Notes: generated from the letters alone by a model not told the origin. A DNA stretch of 64,000 nt from Diadophis punctatus similis (GCA_023053685.1 JALIGW010000003.1:145071165-145135164); one strand, 5' to 3'; shown: positions 28,636 to 40,600, counted from the stretch's first letter. Numbers and translations are program-made.

Positions 28636-30189
28636 AGCCTAAAGGACCATTCATTCTTTCTGAACTAACTGAATAAGATATATCCATGAATGTTTTCTGA
28701 GCAGTTTTCTGGATTTTCTTTTCCTAAACAGATTAGTCTCCCTCACATCTGAACACCCAACCTGCCTGACCCCTATGGTGGTTACTCTTAATTTCACTAT
28801 CATAAGTTTTTTTATCTTATCACCAAGTTTCTGTTCCAATCAGCAAGCCTATCAGGGTTAAGTCCACCACTGAAGATGGTAATGAAAGGAGAAAAAAAGA
28901 TAGGAAGGTTAATGAAATTCCATCTTCAGCCTGAAAATTGGACGAGTGTTGTTTTTCCATTTTCTAAGTCGAGAAAATAATATCTGAACTATCCTAGGAT
29001 GCCTTGTGCACTATTTCTCCATGCCATGTTTGCAAATCTATATTGTAATAATACTGTATATATTAGTGCAAATGATAAACCACTATTAAGAGGAGGAGGG
29101 CGGGAAGCCTGCAGTGGGAAAAATATAGTTCAGTAATAGGATTCTCTTAGAATTTCTTGAGTTTTCACAGTTCTTTCATGTATTACACTTATAATTGTTA
29201 ATAAATTATTTTCCACTTTTCAATATACTTCCCATTTTTAAGGGAGGGAGTCCTAGGTCAAATATTCCTGTATTTTTGCCAATATACCATGTTTCCTTTC
29301 TAATGTATTTTGTCACTTCTGTGAAAATGTAATTGTTCTACGTTTTATGCATCGGTATATATTTTTAAAGCAATCAAAATTGAATATGCCAATTTGAGTT
29401 AAAACTTATAATTATTTAAAAAGTACATAACACAAAGCAGCAATTAAAAAGCAAAAGATCAGCAAACTAGGCATCTTTTAACATATGGTACTGCAAAATT
29501 CCAAATCAGGGAACTGACACATTTAACTTGTGCTGGTAACTGTCTCATATCCACTTGAGGAAATAAAATTTCCTATATACAGTATTATCAAATCTAGTTG
29601 CACAGAAAAATCAGTCTTGCACCAGTTAAGTCTTTCTGAAATCTGTTGCCAGCCGGATGAGTGGGTCATTGACTATGGTGACTGAGAAATATAGTCCCAC
29701 ACATCTAGATAGCAATAGCCGGCATAAGGGCACTCTGGTTTTGTAGAGCAACTAGAAGCCAGAATGTAACTCTCAAAAGCCTGGATATGAACCATATGCA
29801 AAAATGTACTTTCTCATGCTGCTGCACTGATATTTCATGCTATTATCTTCATTTCACACATGGTAATTCCAGTCAAGGAGAGTTAATAAGGACTGTGAAT
29901 GAGGCAGAGTTCACAATGGAATCCAAGACATATAGCTGTTAATACTTGCAGCTAGACTAAAATTTATTTCTGTCCTATACATATGGTCTAGTATTTGATT
30001 TTGTCAACAACAAACACATATACACTATTATTACCTATCGGAGCTGAGTGAAAAAGTCTTCTTTGATACTGTGAATCAATAAATGAAATAGCCTAGCATC
30101 TATGTCCTTTTCACACCCAATATTATATGCTGCTCAGTTAAAATAGAACACAATGATACTAGAGTCTTAGATTTTAAAAGAGCTGATTT
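28636..30189. other. AT-rich unique DNA, no gene seen
   Basis: No recognisable gene. The 29650-29770 stretch is slightly GC-richer but unclassified. Confidence 0.5.
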
Positions 30190-32290
30190 TAATAAACTCA
30201 GAGAGAACTTGGGAAAGATTCCTTGGATGAAAGGGGAAAACAACTCAAGAATCTTGGGAAACACTGAAAAATATGATCATAAAAGCCCATATCAGCACAA
30301 TACCACTGAGAAAGAAAAACAAGAAATGCAAGAAGAAACCAGTATGGCTGCACAAAGATCTCTCTGACAAATTGAAAGACAAAAAGGACAAGTACAAAAA
30401 ATGGAAAGAGGGACACATAACGAAGGCAGGATATCAGGAGATAGCCAGAATCTGCAACAACGAAGTCAGAAAAGCAAAGGCTCAGAATGAACAAAGACTT
30501 GCAACAAAAGTCAAAGATAATTAAAAAAAAGTTTCTTCCAACATATAAATAACAAGAAAAAAATCAAGGAATCAGTTGGTCCACTAAAGACAGAAGACGG
30601 CAAGGAAGTAACAGGCAACAGAGAGAAAGCAGAGCTGCTTAACTCATTCTTTGCGCAAAAAGAAACTATAGCCCAACCTACCAGAAACATAACTGTAAAA
30701 AACAGACTGGAAACAAAAGTTAAAATAAGCAAAAAAATATATATTAAGAGAACACCTGTCTGATCTTGATGAATACAAATCACCAGGACGGATTACATCC
30801 CAGAGTTCTAAAAGAAGCTGGCAGATGTCATCTCATAACCACTGCACCACATCTTTCAAAAATCCTGGAACACCGGGGAACTACCAGAGGACTGGAAAAG
30901 AGCTGATGTGGTTCCCATCTTCAAAAAAGGAAGAAAAACAGACCCAGGAAACTACAAACCAATCAGCCTAACATCAATACCCGGGAAGATACTGGAAAAG
31001 ATAATAAAAAAACAGATCTGCCAACACCTAGAAACAAGTAAAGTAATAACTAGCAGTCACCACAGGTGTGTTAAACAGATCATGCCAAACCAATCTTATT
31101 TCATTCTTCAACACAGTGTCTAAATTAGTAGACCAGCAAAATACTGTGGACATAATATACTTAGACTTCAGCAAGGCATTCGACAAAATAGACCACAACC
31201 TACTTCTTCGTAAGCTAGAAAAAAGTGGGATAGACAGCTTCACCACCAGATGGATTCACAACTAGCTAACAAACCGTACTCAAAGAGTAGTCCTTAATGG
31301 GTCTAAGTCCACATGGAGAAAAGTAAGCAGTGGGGTACCACAAGGTTCCATCTTAGGCCCAGTACTCTTCAATATCTTCATAAACAACTTAGATGAGGGA
31401 ATAGAAGGGGAACTTATCAAATTTGCAGATGGCAGGAATAGCTAACACCCCAGAAAATAGACTCAAGATCCAGATGTATCTTGACAGACTTGAACACTGG
31501 GCCCTATCTAACAAAATGAAATTCAATGTAGAGAAAAGTAAAGTCCTATACTTAGGTAAGAAAAACCAAAAGTATACATATAAACTGGGTAAAACCAGGC
31601 TTAATAGCAGTGACTGCGAGATGGATCTTGGGAGTCTTAGTGGACAACCAGCTAAATGACCAGTAGTGTGCAGCGGCAGCCGAAAAAGTCAATGCAATCC
31701 TAAATTGCATTAACAGAGGGATACAATCAAGATCAAGTGAAGTACTAATACCACTCTATAAAGCCTTAGTTAGATCACACCTAGAGTACTGCATCCAGTT
31801 TTGGTCACCACACTATAAAAAAAGATTTGAGACTCTAGAAAAAGTTCAGAGGAGAGCAACCAGGATGATTAGGGGACTGGAGACTAAAACATGAAGAACA
31901 GTTACAGGAACTGGGCATGGCTAGTCTAGTGAAGAGAAGAGAAGGACCAGGGGAAACATGATAGCAGTGTTCAATATTTGAGGGGCTGCCACAGAGAGGA
32001 GTGGGTCAAGCTATTTTCCAAAGCACCTGAAGGACAGACAAGGAATAATGGATGGAAACTGAACAAGGAGAGATTCAACCTAGAAATAAGGAGGAACTTT
32101 CTGACGGTGAGGACAATCAACCAATGGAACAATTTGCCTTCGGAAGTTGTGGAAGCTTCATCACTTGAGACTTTCAAGAAGAGATTGGATTGCCATTTGT
32201 TAGAAATGGTGTAGGGTCTCCTGCTTGAGCAGGGGGTTGGGTTAGATGACCTATAAGGTCCCTTCCAACTCTGTTAATCTGTTAAATTCT
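30190..32290 (+). pseudogene. CR1 LINE ORF2 relic, 5'-truncated, dead
   Basis: Broken frames together give the ORF2 polyprotein of a CR1 non-LTR retrotransposon, from the linker after the endonuclease to the C terminus. Recognisable parts are 'WLHKDLSDKLKDKKDKYKKW' (30341 on), the RT fingers 'GNYKPISLTSIPGKILEK' (30949 on), the palm 'IIYLDFSKAFDKIDHNLL' (31154 on), '[18 protein letters not shown]' (31329 on), and the C-terminal block 'WNNLPSEVVEASSLETFKKR' (32125 on). Stops (for example at about 30522) and frameshifts break it. At about 31424 the catalytic F-A-D-D motif is interrupted: FAD is followed by a frame change, consistent with a small deletion removing the second aspartate. The 3' end has the CR1 signature (gagcagggggttgggttaga, ggtcccttccaactctg) and a short terminal repeat at 32271-32290. 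The endonuclease domain is absent. CR1 elements copy RNA at nicked target DNA; this copy cannot. Confidence 0.93.
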
Positions 32291-32649
32291 GTCAGTGGCT
32301 TGTTTTCCATATCATACAAGTCTGAAACACATAAGTGCCTGTGGGACCAGGAGAAATATCATGATTCCATACCACAAAAATCTGACTCAATTATTTGCAT
32401 CGAACAAATAATTATACAAGGATAGAATTTGCATCATGCTGTCACTATATACATGTCACCATTTTGATGCAAATTTGGTTGCTGAAGATGCGGACACTGA
32501 TATATATCTCTCCAAACAAGCCAGAGGAAGAAATCACTGTTTGTTTTTGATCTGTTGAGTTTATTTGGAAGAAATAAGTCAAAATCTCCCCACACACACA
32601 CACCCTGCACGTCATGGATGGGAAGAAAGCTTCTACTATTTACTTATGT
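32291..32649. other. Unique DNA, no gene seen
   Basis: No exon or classified repeat; a short (CA)n at 32591-32603. Confidence 0.5.
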
Positions 32650-32745
32650 CAGACTTCTCCAACTTGATCTCTTAGAGGTATTGGAATTACAACTCCCAGG
32701 TAGTACAGGGAATTTTCAAATGCCAGGTTAGAGAAACTGGGTTAG
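32650..32745. mobile_element. Fold-back MITE, strongly diverged
   Basis: The phrases 'cttctccaacttgatctctt', 'ggaattacaactcccagg' and 'ccaggttagagaaactggg' keep the order of the hairpin MITE family seen at 7377-7508. Old copy. Confidence 0.45.
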
Positions 32746-34639
32746 CCCCTCCTGTTAGGCCAAAATGATTATCAGAACATCAAGCACTAGCATTATGGCT
32801 TGTTCTTAGTAAGTTAAAAATCTTAGGCATTCTGTATTGTGCTATGGTTTATGTGGCACATATGGATGTGTTACTAAACATAGCTTTCCTAACATTATAG
32901 AAATATTCTTCCCCTCGTCGGAGGTAAGAATTGTCCATGTCTTTGCAGAAAGAAACTGCTCTCCCCTATGGTAATTCTCTTGTTTCACAAAATTTCCCCA
33001 TTACTGGAAGATTAGAGGATGAAAGTACTCACATGTACTTAAGATGAAAACAGCAAACTATTCACAAATAAAAAAAATATGTTATAAAACCTATAAGCTT
33101 GGATCAAACTTGCCCATCTGTGAGAATGGAGCCAGGCTTGTAAAAGATCTATTCTAAAATGTTTTCTTCAGCATTACTGCCACTGTTGCAGAACTAAGCA
33201 CTACCTTAAATTAAGCCCTGCTAATTCAATTACTAATCAAGCTTAAGAAACTATCTGCCTGACAATTATGCTTGGAAACTAAATAGTACCACCATGTATT
33301 AGACTGTAGCTCTCATCAAATCCAGCTAGCGTGCTCAATGGGTACATTGGTTATGGGTAATGTTGGTTGTAACCAGTTCAATCATGCTGACTTGGAATAA
33401 TGGGGCTGGTAGCCCATTTGGAGGTCACCATTCCAGGAAAAAAAAATGAGATGAACAGATTATATAGCTATGAATACGTAACTATACTGATTAAAAATGA
33501 CAGAGAAAGGCTAGGATCATGGACATCTATATTTCAACTTTCTTACTCATACAAATGTGGGAACTATAATCCTATATACATATATACAAAACACCACCCT
33601 GAAAAAACTGGTTTAGACTCTTGCAATACCTTCAGAAGAAATCATTTGTGCAAACTAATCTTATTTGCCCTTTTTGACCTAATTAATAAAATTCCTCTTG
33701 TTTTCTTTCCAATAGAATCATAGCTTGTAATGTTTTGATGAAAAGCATTCAATCATTTTCAAAGATTTACAATTATATTCAAAATCTCATAATACAGTTC
33801 TTAATGAACTTTAGTGCATAAGCCCAGATTTTTTCCTATTTGTTCTCAAACTGTATCAGTAGCTCTTCATTGCCTCAACTCCCCATTAAACTAGTTAATT
33901 TGGCTGTGCAAAAGAGAAAAAGACATACAAGAGATAGTAGGCATTTCCACACTAATGAGTGATGTAATCTCCTTCTGAATCGGTATAAAACTGTCCAGCT
34001 AAATCATGTAGAGTGGGATAACTAAACCTGGCTTAACTGTTGGGTGGTCATCTCAATGTAGGGTTGCAAATTGTAATGGAAACTGAGAAATATAGGGAAA
34101 CTGATACATAGCCAAGAAAATTTAAGTCTGACATTGTTCATCACAATCGACCTCAGGAGCAGAAAAAGTAGGGTTGAAGTGACTGTGTACGTAAGCTACA
34201 ATTCTTCCCCAGATAAAATAATAAAAATATGGTTATTTCAGAATACTGTTAATACAGAACATAAAAATATGACTTTGGATTTTCTTTAAATAAAATAGCG
34301 GAGATCTACTGTCCTTTCCTGTTTTGAATGGGGGAAATGACTGTATGATAGAAAATAAGGAAATAAAGTGCTAAAGGGGAAGGAAAAGAGAAAGAGAAAA
34401 ATAGCTGCAGAGGAAGCTGCTAGCAATGAAGGGGGCATATCAACACTTTTTAATAATCCTAGATTATCTGGTTTTACTTCCACAATGAATGATGAAGTGT
34501 TAAAAAATTTATACATCATTGTGGTGGGATTGTGTTGCTCTGAAAGGAGACGGACTACTTTTATACAAGTACACTTAGTAACAACTTAAGGCTATTGTAG
34601 TCATATGCTCAGAATCAGTGGGAGCCAGTTTTTTTAATG
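32746..34639. other. AT-rich unique DNA, no gene seen
   Basis: The frame 33400-33723 (107 codons) is the longest non-repeat frame nearby. It shows no domain, no recognisable similarity and no splice-site context, and I do not call it. Confidence 0.55.
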
Positions 34640-34790
34640 GTTGACGTAGAAACCAGGAGACTATGAATTCTAGTCCTGCTTTAGGCATGAAAGCCAGTTG
34701 ACTGACTTAGGGCCAGTCACTCCCCCTCAGCCCAACCTACTTCATAAAGTTGCAATTATGGGAAAAATGCAGTAAAACAAAAGTAGAGAT
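34640..34790 (+). repeat. tRNA-derived SINE, partial
   Basis: 'gaaaccaggagactatgaat', 'tctagtcctgctttaggcat', 'gaaagccagttgactgactt', 'agggccagtcactccc' and 'cagcccaacctacttcataa' follow the family order; the A-box end is degraded. Confidence 0.7.
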
Positions 34791-35571
34791 ATGGCTATTA
34801 TTTAATGTCCTGTCCATTTCCATATTCCACAGAAAGCCAAAGTTTCAGCAGTGTTTTCAAGGAGGCAGGAACATCCCCAAGAACTTTTAGTAAACTATTC
34901 ATAGTTGTGTCATTATGTGGTAGAAATAAATTATCTAGTGTATCTATTTTGACTCCACATTAATATTATCTGCTGAATTGGCACTTAGAACTTTGAGAGT
35001 TATTAACTACAGAATGAAGACAATAATGTTTCTTCTGGATTTTTAATCCTAATCTTTGTAAGGAAAATAAGGGTAGGTCCTTGAGATAATTTATACATTT
35101 GATCAGCCATGAGATAACTTTGAGGCTAGGTAGTGCTTTTCCAGTGCTCTAAATCATGAAAGACAAAAAATTCAGGCAATGAATTATTTACATGTGAAGA
35201 GTTGTGATTAAATAATTACCTTAGTTAGCAAGGCACAAATCCACTTAAAACTAATTTATTCACTTTTGTTGCATTTCTTTGGTTCTGCTTGGAGCAATGC
35301 AGCAAATTCTTATCTTGATAGCAAATAATGCATGATGGAATAAATGTAGTATTACATATTTATTGCAGATAAGCACTAATTTTTCATTTACTCATCCTAC
35401 ATCCAACCACATATTGACTTTTAATTTTGTTTCCCGTTAAAACATAAACTTGATCTAATTCCTATTAATTTTGTCTCAGAACAAATTTCCTCTATTTCCT
35501 GCTCTGATTTGTTCAAAAACCTAACAATTTTAGAAATGTAGATCATTAATCATACCAGTTTCTTATTTAAA
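34791..35571. other. AT-rich unique DNA, no gene seen
   Basis: No recognisable gene or repeat. Confidence 0.55.
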
Positions 35572-35998
35572 ACTAGCTGATGACCCAGCGCTGCCCAGGT
35601 ATTTTTTTCATCCTAATCCCCCCACCTCCCGCGCATGTGCGCACGACCCCCCCGAGGCTCGTTTTGGGCCTAGTAGGCCTCCCTGCAGCCTCCTGTGAGT
35701 CAAAACGGGCTGCGGGAGGGCCGCCTGGCCCCTCCATGTCCTGTTTTTGGCCTACTATGCCTTCCTGCAACCAAAACGGGCCGAGGGAGGGCTCGCGCTA
35801 CACCATCTTGTGCTCCCACGCCTACCGCGCATGCGCGGCAGAGACCCGAATATCAGTTGGCCGGCAGGAAGCGCACACACATGCACAGTGGAGCTGAGCT
35901 GGGCTCTGTGTTCCACTTGCGCGCCAGGACACACACACACACACACCGAGTGGTGTTAGGGGTGTCTTACCCCCGCAGTATTTTTTTTCATAGAGTAA
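35572..35998. repeat. GC-rich, (CA)n-bearing repeat of unknown family
   Basis: It starts abruptly with 'aactagctgatgacccagcg' and 'ctgcccagg', an opening I have seen at the ends of interspersed repeats in several animals but cannot name securely. The interior has two related modules ('cgttttgggcctagtaggcc' and 'gtttttggcctactatgcc'; 'caaaacgggctgcgggaggg' and 'caaaacgggccgagggaggg'), a perfect CGCGCATGCGCG palindrome at 35826-35837 and a (CA)n at 35931-35946. The downstream text 'ggtgtcttacccccgcagt' recurs at 36834-36852 as 'gatgtcttacccccacagtg', linking this block to the 36781-37115 region. Several overlapping frames of 60-141 codons here are artefacts. Confidence 0.55.
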
Positions 35999-36118
35999 GT
36001 CATCTTGCCAATTGTTTGCACAAATGGGAAAGTGAAATTCTGCAAACTGGACCCTCCACCCAAAGAACTTTTGACTTACACATCAGCAGATACATCAGAG
36101 TCAAAGCGATGGGAAAAT

Positions 36119-36780
36119 GAGCTCTTGCACCTAGTGAAAAGCTGAATTCATGGAATGTACCATGAAGGCAGGGTCTAACCGCAGAATCACCTTATCCTTA
36201 TGGAAAACACATAACCTGGGGTAACCTGCGATAACGTCCCCAACTATGAAACCCTTCTAGCCGAAGTGATTGCAACCAAGAACAGGACTGTGAAGGAGAG
36301 CTTTCTCAAAGACACAATGGCCAAAGGCTCGAAGAGGCGTTGGCTTACCTGAACGGTCTTCTCTGTGCGCTGCGGGGAGAGTCCAAGCATGGGAACAAAC
36401 TCTGGTCGGTTGTTAGGGACGAAAGGGGGCACCGGATGAACTGGCTGGGGGGCCGTGAGACAAATTCTATGGTAAGGCCGAATTTGATGGTTTGTAACGC
36501 CCAGATGTCCGAAGACTTTAACTCCCATTGGGCGGTAAAATGGTGAAGCCTGCCGCCAATGGTAATAGCCTCTCTGGAGTCATTTAGATCTCTGAAACCC
36601 CCGAGACCCTGATCCCCTGAAGGAGCGTCTCAACTGGGTGAACTGCCTGCCCCTGTTCCTGGCAGCGGACCTGTCCTGCTGTCTGTAGGCCCCCTGGCCT
36701 AATCAGGCTCCCTTCCCCCTCCCATGACATCATGAATAAATGTCGCTCTAGGACGCCGCACTCACTCTCCTTAAAAGCCT
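36119..36780 (-). mobile_element. Rearranged fragment of a second DIRS subfamily
   Basis: Read on the minus strand, three DIRS pieces lie together. At about 36410-36720 is a gag-tail/RT N-terminal segment whose translation contains 'WALQTIKFGLTIEFVS' and 'PPSQFIRCPLSS', aligning with 'WVLDTICHGLSLEFLS' and 'PPRFFIRC' of the 41-kb element. At about 36333-36405 is a DIRS terminal sequence ('ggcgttggcttacctgaacg', then 'ctgcggggagagtccaagca') like the solo end at 28138. At about 36119-36332 is a tyrosine-recombinase segment with 'LSFTVLFLVAITSARRVS', aligning with 'LSFKVGFLLAITSARRIS', followed by a 'KVILRLDP'-like stretch. The terminus therefore lies between RT and YR pieces, an order not expected in an intact element. 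Non-functional. Confidence 0.8.
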
Positions 36781-36928
36781 AGGCTTTCCAAAGTTATGCT
36801 GGAAAACACACACACACACACACACACACCAGGGATGTCTTACCCCCACAGTGTTTGTCTCCGGAGGGTTAGCCATCTGTGTACCAACTTTGGTCGAAAT
36901 TGCTTGAGGCGTTCCAGAGTTATGCTTG

Positions 36929-37016
<88 letters not shown>

Positions 37017-37052
37017 CATACATACATACATACATACATACATACATACATC

Positions 37053-37099
<47 letters not shown>

Positions 37100-37115
37100 T
37101 GTGTTTAACCTAGAT
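36781..37115. repeat. Compound microsatellite (CA)n-(TA)n-(CATA)n-(TG)n
   Basis: Two modules with 'ttccaaagttatgctggaaa' and 'gttccagagttatgcttgaa' each lead into a CA run (about 36806-36829 and 36930-36997). The second continues as TA (36998-37015), CATA (37016-37052) and TG (about 37056-37100). The CA and TG arms are complementary and could fold as one long hairpin. Frames here encode His-Thr, Cys-Val or Tyr-Ile repeats and are artefacts. Confidence 0.9.
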
Positions 37116-38184
37116 AAATAAGACGAAGCTAAAAAGTGAAATTCTTCACATTCATCTTGAACTTTGCCAAGATTACAGGTTTAGGGAATTTTTACCTGTG
37201 AAGAAGGCACCAAGTTAAAATTAGTATGCTAACATACAGATATGAATGTATTGCCATTTCAGCACTTAATTTACAGTAGTTCAAGAGTTCATATATTCAA
37301 GCTTTTATTATACTACACCTTATTATCATTAGGCTGTGACTTATTTTATTTAAATTTCTATTTTATTAATTGTCTTTGTTTTAGCAATTCCTTAGTTTAT
37401 ATTAAACTGAAAACATCTTTGGTCACTAACCATGTTAATATTTTATTACACTGATTATCCAAACTTTTAAAATACATATATTTAGTCATAGATTTTAGAA
37501 ATCTATGACTAAAATTTTGAAATAGTAGAGAAAAGTAAGAAAAGACTTAGCATATTATTTTGAGTGGGTTTCTTTTTATGCAGCAAAACAAGAATCAGAA
37601 AGAATGTTTAAACTTTAAATAGGTTAAATTTTGCTAGTGGAAGTCCTATTGTCATATAGATATAAGTAACACCAAATCTTTTAATTCTAGATGTAGGTTC
37701 CAATTTTACTAGTTTACTAATTAACTAGAATAATTTAGGTCCAGATATCAATTTGTAAAGACTGAACCTATATTCTAGAATTTCAGGTAGTGATGTTATA
37801 TATAGCAATTGAGTTTTCACTAGCACATTGTTTCACTGGTATCCAGAGATCAACTAACTGCAATTATTCAGAAGAGTAGTTCTCATATTCTCTGACAAAA
37901 CTTAATAAAAAGTAGAAACAGTATGGTAATTTATTTGTGTTGATCATATATAAATCAAGTGCTTTTGATTTCCAAACGTTTATGCTACAGGAATCCTGCC
38001 TAATGTAATAATCATGAGTATAGTTAAATAATATTTAATTAATGTTATTCCTTTCTGAGTATTAGAATATAGAGCTTATAGTACAGATGTAACAACGTTA
38101 AACGGAACTTGAAATTTGGTGCTTTCTGAATTATATTTTCATGGTAACAGCAAATACATTAATTTCATGCCTTACATTACATTA
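37116..38184. other. AT-rich unique DNA with a perfect 15-bp hairpin
   Basis: TTTAGTCATAGATTT at 37481-37495 and its exact complement at 37499-37513 are separated by three bases. Otherwise no gene or repeat was recognised. Confidence 0.6.
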
Positions 38185-38940
38185 TGGGGACGCAGTGGTG
38201 CAGAGACTTAAGGACTCTGGAACTACCAACCAGTAATGGTTTGTACTTTGGTGGTTTGAGCCCAGCTCTGTGAGACAGAATAAGCTCCTGTCGCTTGATC
38301 CCACTCCTGCCCACCCCAGCAGTTTCAAAGAATGCAACAGTGGCGAGTTGCCGTCTTACTGGTGCCGGTGCGCTGTGCGCGCATCTCCAAGTTTTGGGGG
38401 GGAGTGCGCTTGCTACGCGTGCACACCCCCTAACACAATTTTGCTTCTGCGCGTGCGTGAAAGCAAAATCGCGCCGAAATCTCATGAGGGGATGCGCGCG
38501 TGCGAGATTTTGGTGCAATTTTGCTTTCACGCATGCACAGAAGCAAAAGTGCACCAAAATCTCACAAGGGGAGCCCGCGCACGTGTGAGATTTCGGTGCA
38601 ATTTTGCTTTCGCGCATGCGCAGAAGCAAAATTGTGCCAAAATCTCACACACGCGCACGTCCCCTTGCGAGATTTTGGCGCAATCTTGTTTCCGCACATG
38701 CGCAGAAGCAAAATCGGCCGAAAATTAATGAAAAAAAATGGCGACGTGCACGGTGGACCGGCAGAGAGGGCTCCGGAGCGCTCGCACGCAAATTGCGCAA
38801 TTGGCTGCTCCCTACCGGAGCTGCGCACTGGGCAGCTCCGGCAGGAACCCACCTCTGGAATGCAACATTGTGAGTAGAAAAATGGGTACCACTTTGCTGG
38901 GGGAAAAATTAACTGCTTTCATGTGTGAAGAGAGTGGAAG
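38185..38940 (+). repeat. Sauria-type SINE split by a hAT MITE
   Basis: The left part (38185-38337) has the tRNA-like head 'ggggacgcagtggtgcagag' and the body 'gaataagctcctgtcgcttg' and 'agcagtttcaaagaatgcaa'. After the MITE, 38858 onward resumes with the duplicated 'gaatgcaa', then 'cattgtgagtagaaaaatgg' and 'gtaccactttgctggggg', the next segment of the same SINE (compare 18167-18210). The 3' part is diverged and its end uncertain. Confidence 0.75.
38338..38857. mobile_element. hAT MITE with 8-bp duplication and internal tandem repeat
   Basis: It begins CAGTGGCGAGTTGCC and ends ggaacccacctCTG. It is flanked by an exact 8-bp duplication, GAATGCAA, at 38330-38337 and 38858-38865, and interrupts a SINE. 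The interior 38436-38715 is a tandem array of about 82-bp units (starts at 38436, 38516, 38599 and 38681). Each contains 'caattttgctt', a CpG-rich palindrome such as CGCGCATGCGCA (38611-38622) and the complement 'agaagcaaaat', so each unit is itself an imperfect hairpin. 520 bp, non-coding; frames of 89-152 codons here come from the array. Confidence 0.92.
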
Positions 38941-39511
38941 CCAGCCCAGGATCTTGCTGAACAAGAGGCATTGAGAAACAATGCGAGGTGAGGCAAAATC
39001 AGCGGAGGAGCCTGGAAGAGCCAGCAACCCATGCGCTGCTAATTAATTGGTGTAAAGCTAGTTTGGCCCCTGCAGTGCACCAAAGATAGGCATACAAGCA
39101 CCAAACAGAATGAACTAGCCGTGTGTAGCATGTGTAGATTTTCCTGACACTGTATGCCATATACTAAATAATAATAATAATAATGCTTTACATATCTTTT
39201 AACTTGTATTCTCTGCAGACCTTGACTTCTGATTTTCTGTCCCTTTTCATTGGGTTTTGCCTTTGATACTATTTGGTTTACTTACTCCCATTACCTGGTG
39301 AAGAGGCAATCACCAAGCCAGTGATCATCTAAAGTAAAGGAAATTATAAAGTTCACTGTACTTTAAGCAATTTGACATACATATTTTGTACCAGTTTTTG
39401 ATACTTAGGTATAAAATAAAATATAAAAACAGCATTCCTGAAGAAAAAAAATTGCAATATTTGCAAAACTGCAAAAACTTTGTCTTTAGCTGGAAAAGGA
39501 TAATCCACGTG
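38941..39511. other. Unique DNA with (AAT)n, no gene seen
   Basis: A short (AAT)n run at about 39167-39184; otherwise nothing recognised. Confidence 0.5.
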
Positions 39512-39850
39512 CAGGTAACCCTCATTCAGGAATTATTCATTTAATGACCATCTGAAGATATAACAGCGTTGAACAAGGGAACATACAACTATTCCTTATA
39601 GTGTGGTCATTGCAACATTCCCACAGTCACATTATCACAAGTCAGGCACTTGGAAACCAGCTCACAATTACAGTGACTGCAGCTCACAATTACAGTGGCT
39701 GCAGCATTCTAAGGTCATATGAATGCCAGTTGCAACCTTCACTGCTGGCTTCCAACAAATCAATGGAGAAGCCAGTAGGAGGGATTCACCTAATAATGGC
39801 AATTGTAATCTTATGTCAACTTTCATATGGCTTGCAAATGAAAAAGAATA
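39512..39850 (-). mobile_element. Relic of a caggtagtcctcgactta-type MITE
   Basis: It starts 'caggtaaccctcattcagga' and keeps family phrases: 'tcatttaatgacc', 'ggcacttggaaaccagctc', 'tgcaaccttcactgctggct', 'caatggagaagccagtagga', 'gattcacctaataatggc'. An internal duplication of 'gctcacaattacagtg' lies at 39659-39695. The frame 39601-39885 is an artefact of it. Confidence 0.6.
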
Positions 39851-40600
39851 CTGATTCCAGGCAGTTATACATTTTTATGCCTTGAAGCACCACAATGACA
39901 TTTCCATCACAACACAGTAAAAGCCACCCCCACCACCCCCAAAATGAAGATATTCTTAGTTTGGAAGACAGTAATTTAATACGGTGCCTTTTTAATATTT
40001 AATGTACAGATATGTAAGTAGAGTTGAAAGCCAGATAAGTAGAGCCCAAATAATTACTAGAAGTTTTACAACATTGGTTGCCCAGTCAAAGATCATGCAA
40101 ATCAAAATTATGCTTTCCCTTTTTTCAACCTATATGTCTTTATTTTGTATGTCTACCTAAAACTATATATGAATTATGTAGCTAATAGCTTAGCCTTGCA
40201 TCATAATTATTAATCTTGCTTCTTGTCTATCCAATCACAAATTTTTCTCCACATTCTGAGAAACGATTTTTTAAAAGATCAAGATTCAGAAATTTGCCTT
40301 GGGATCCTAGGAATTTTTTGTGCATTGCATAAAAATTAAATAGTGGGACAATGCCTGATCAATTTTAGTGATATTGAAAACTGAGCAAACTATCTTTACA
40401 GAAATCAATTTAGAAGGAGTAATTTCGTATGAAATACAGTCTGGTGAACAGAAAAGCAATATAGGAAAATGACAGTGAAAGACCTATTGGGTCTTTATTT
40501 AAAAAGATAACATAAATAAAAGTACCCAATACTAAGTTGAACACTGAGTTTCTCTACACTGAATTCAAGATTTAGCACTAGATCTATTATATAGCTAAAT
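39851..40600. other. AT-rich unique DNA, no gene seen
   Basis: No recognisable gene or repeat. Confidence 0.55.

Noticed and set aside
33400..33723. Frame of 107 codons considered as a gene
   Set aside because: No domain, no similarity, AT-driven composition and no splice signals that would make it an exon.
38436..38715. Possible CRISPR array
   Set aside because: Units are contiguous and wholly similar without unique spacers, and the window is vertebrate DNA.
38177..38877. Frames of 78-152 codons on both strands
   Set aside because: They come from the 82-bp tandem array of a hAT MITE; the repeated peptide follows the DNA period.
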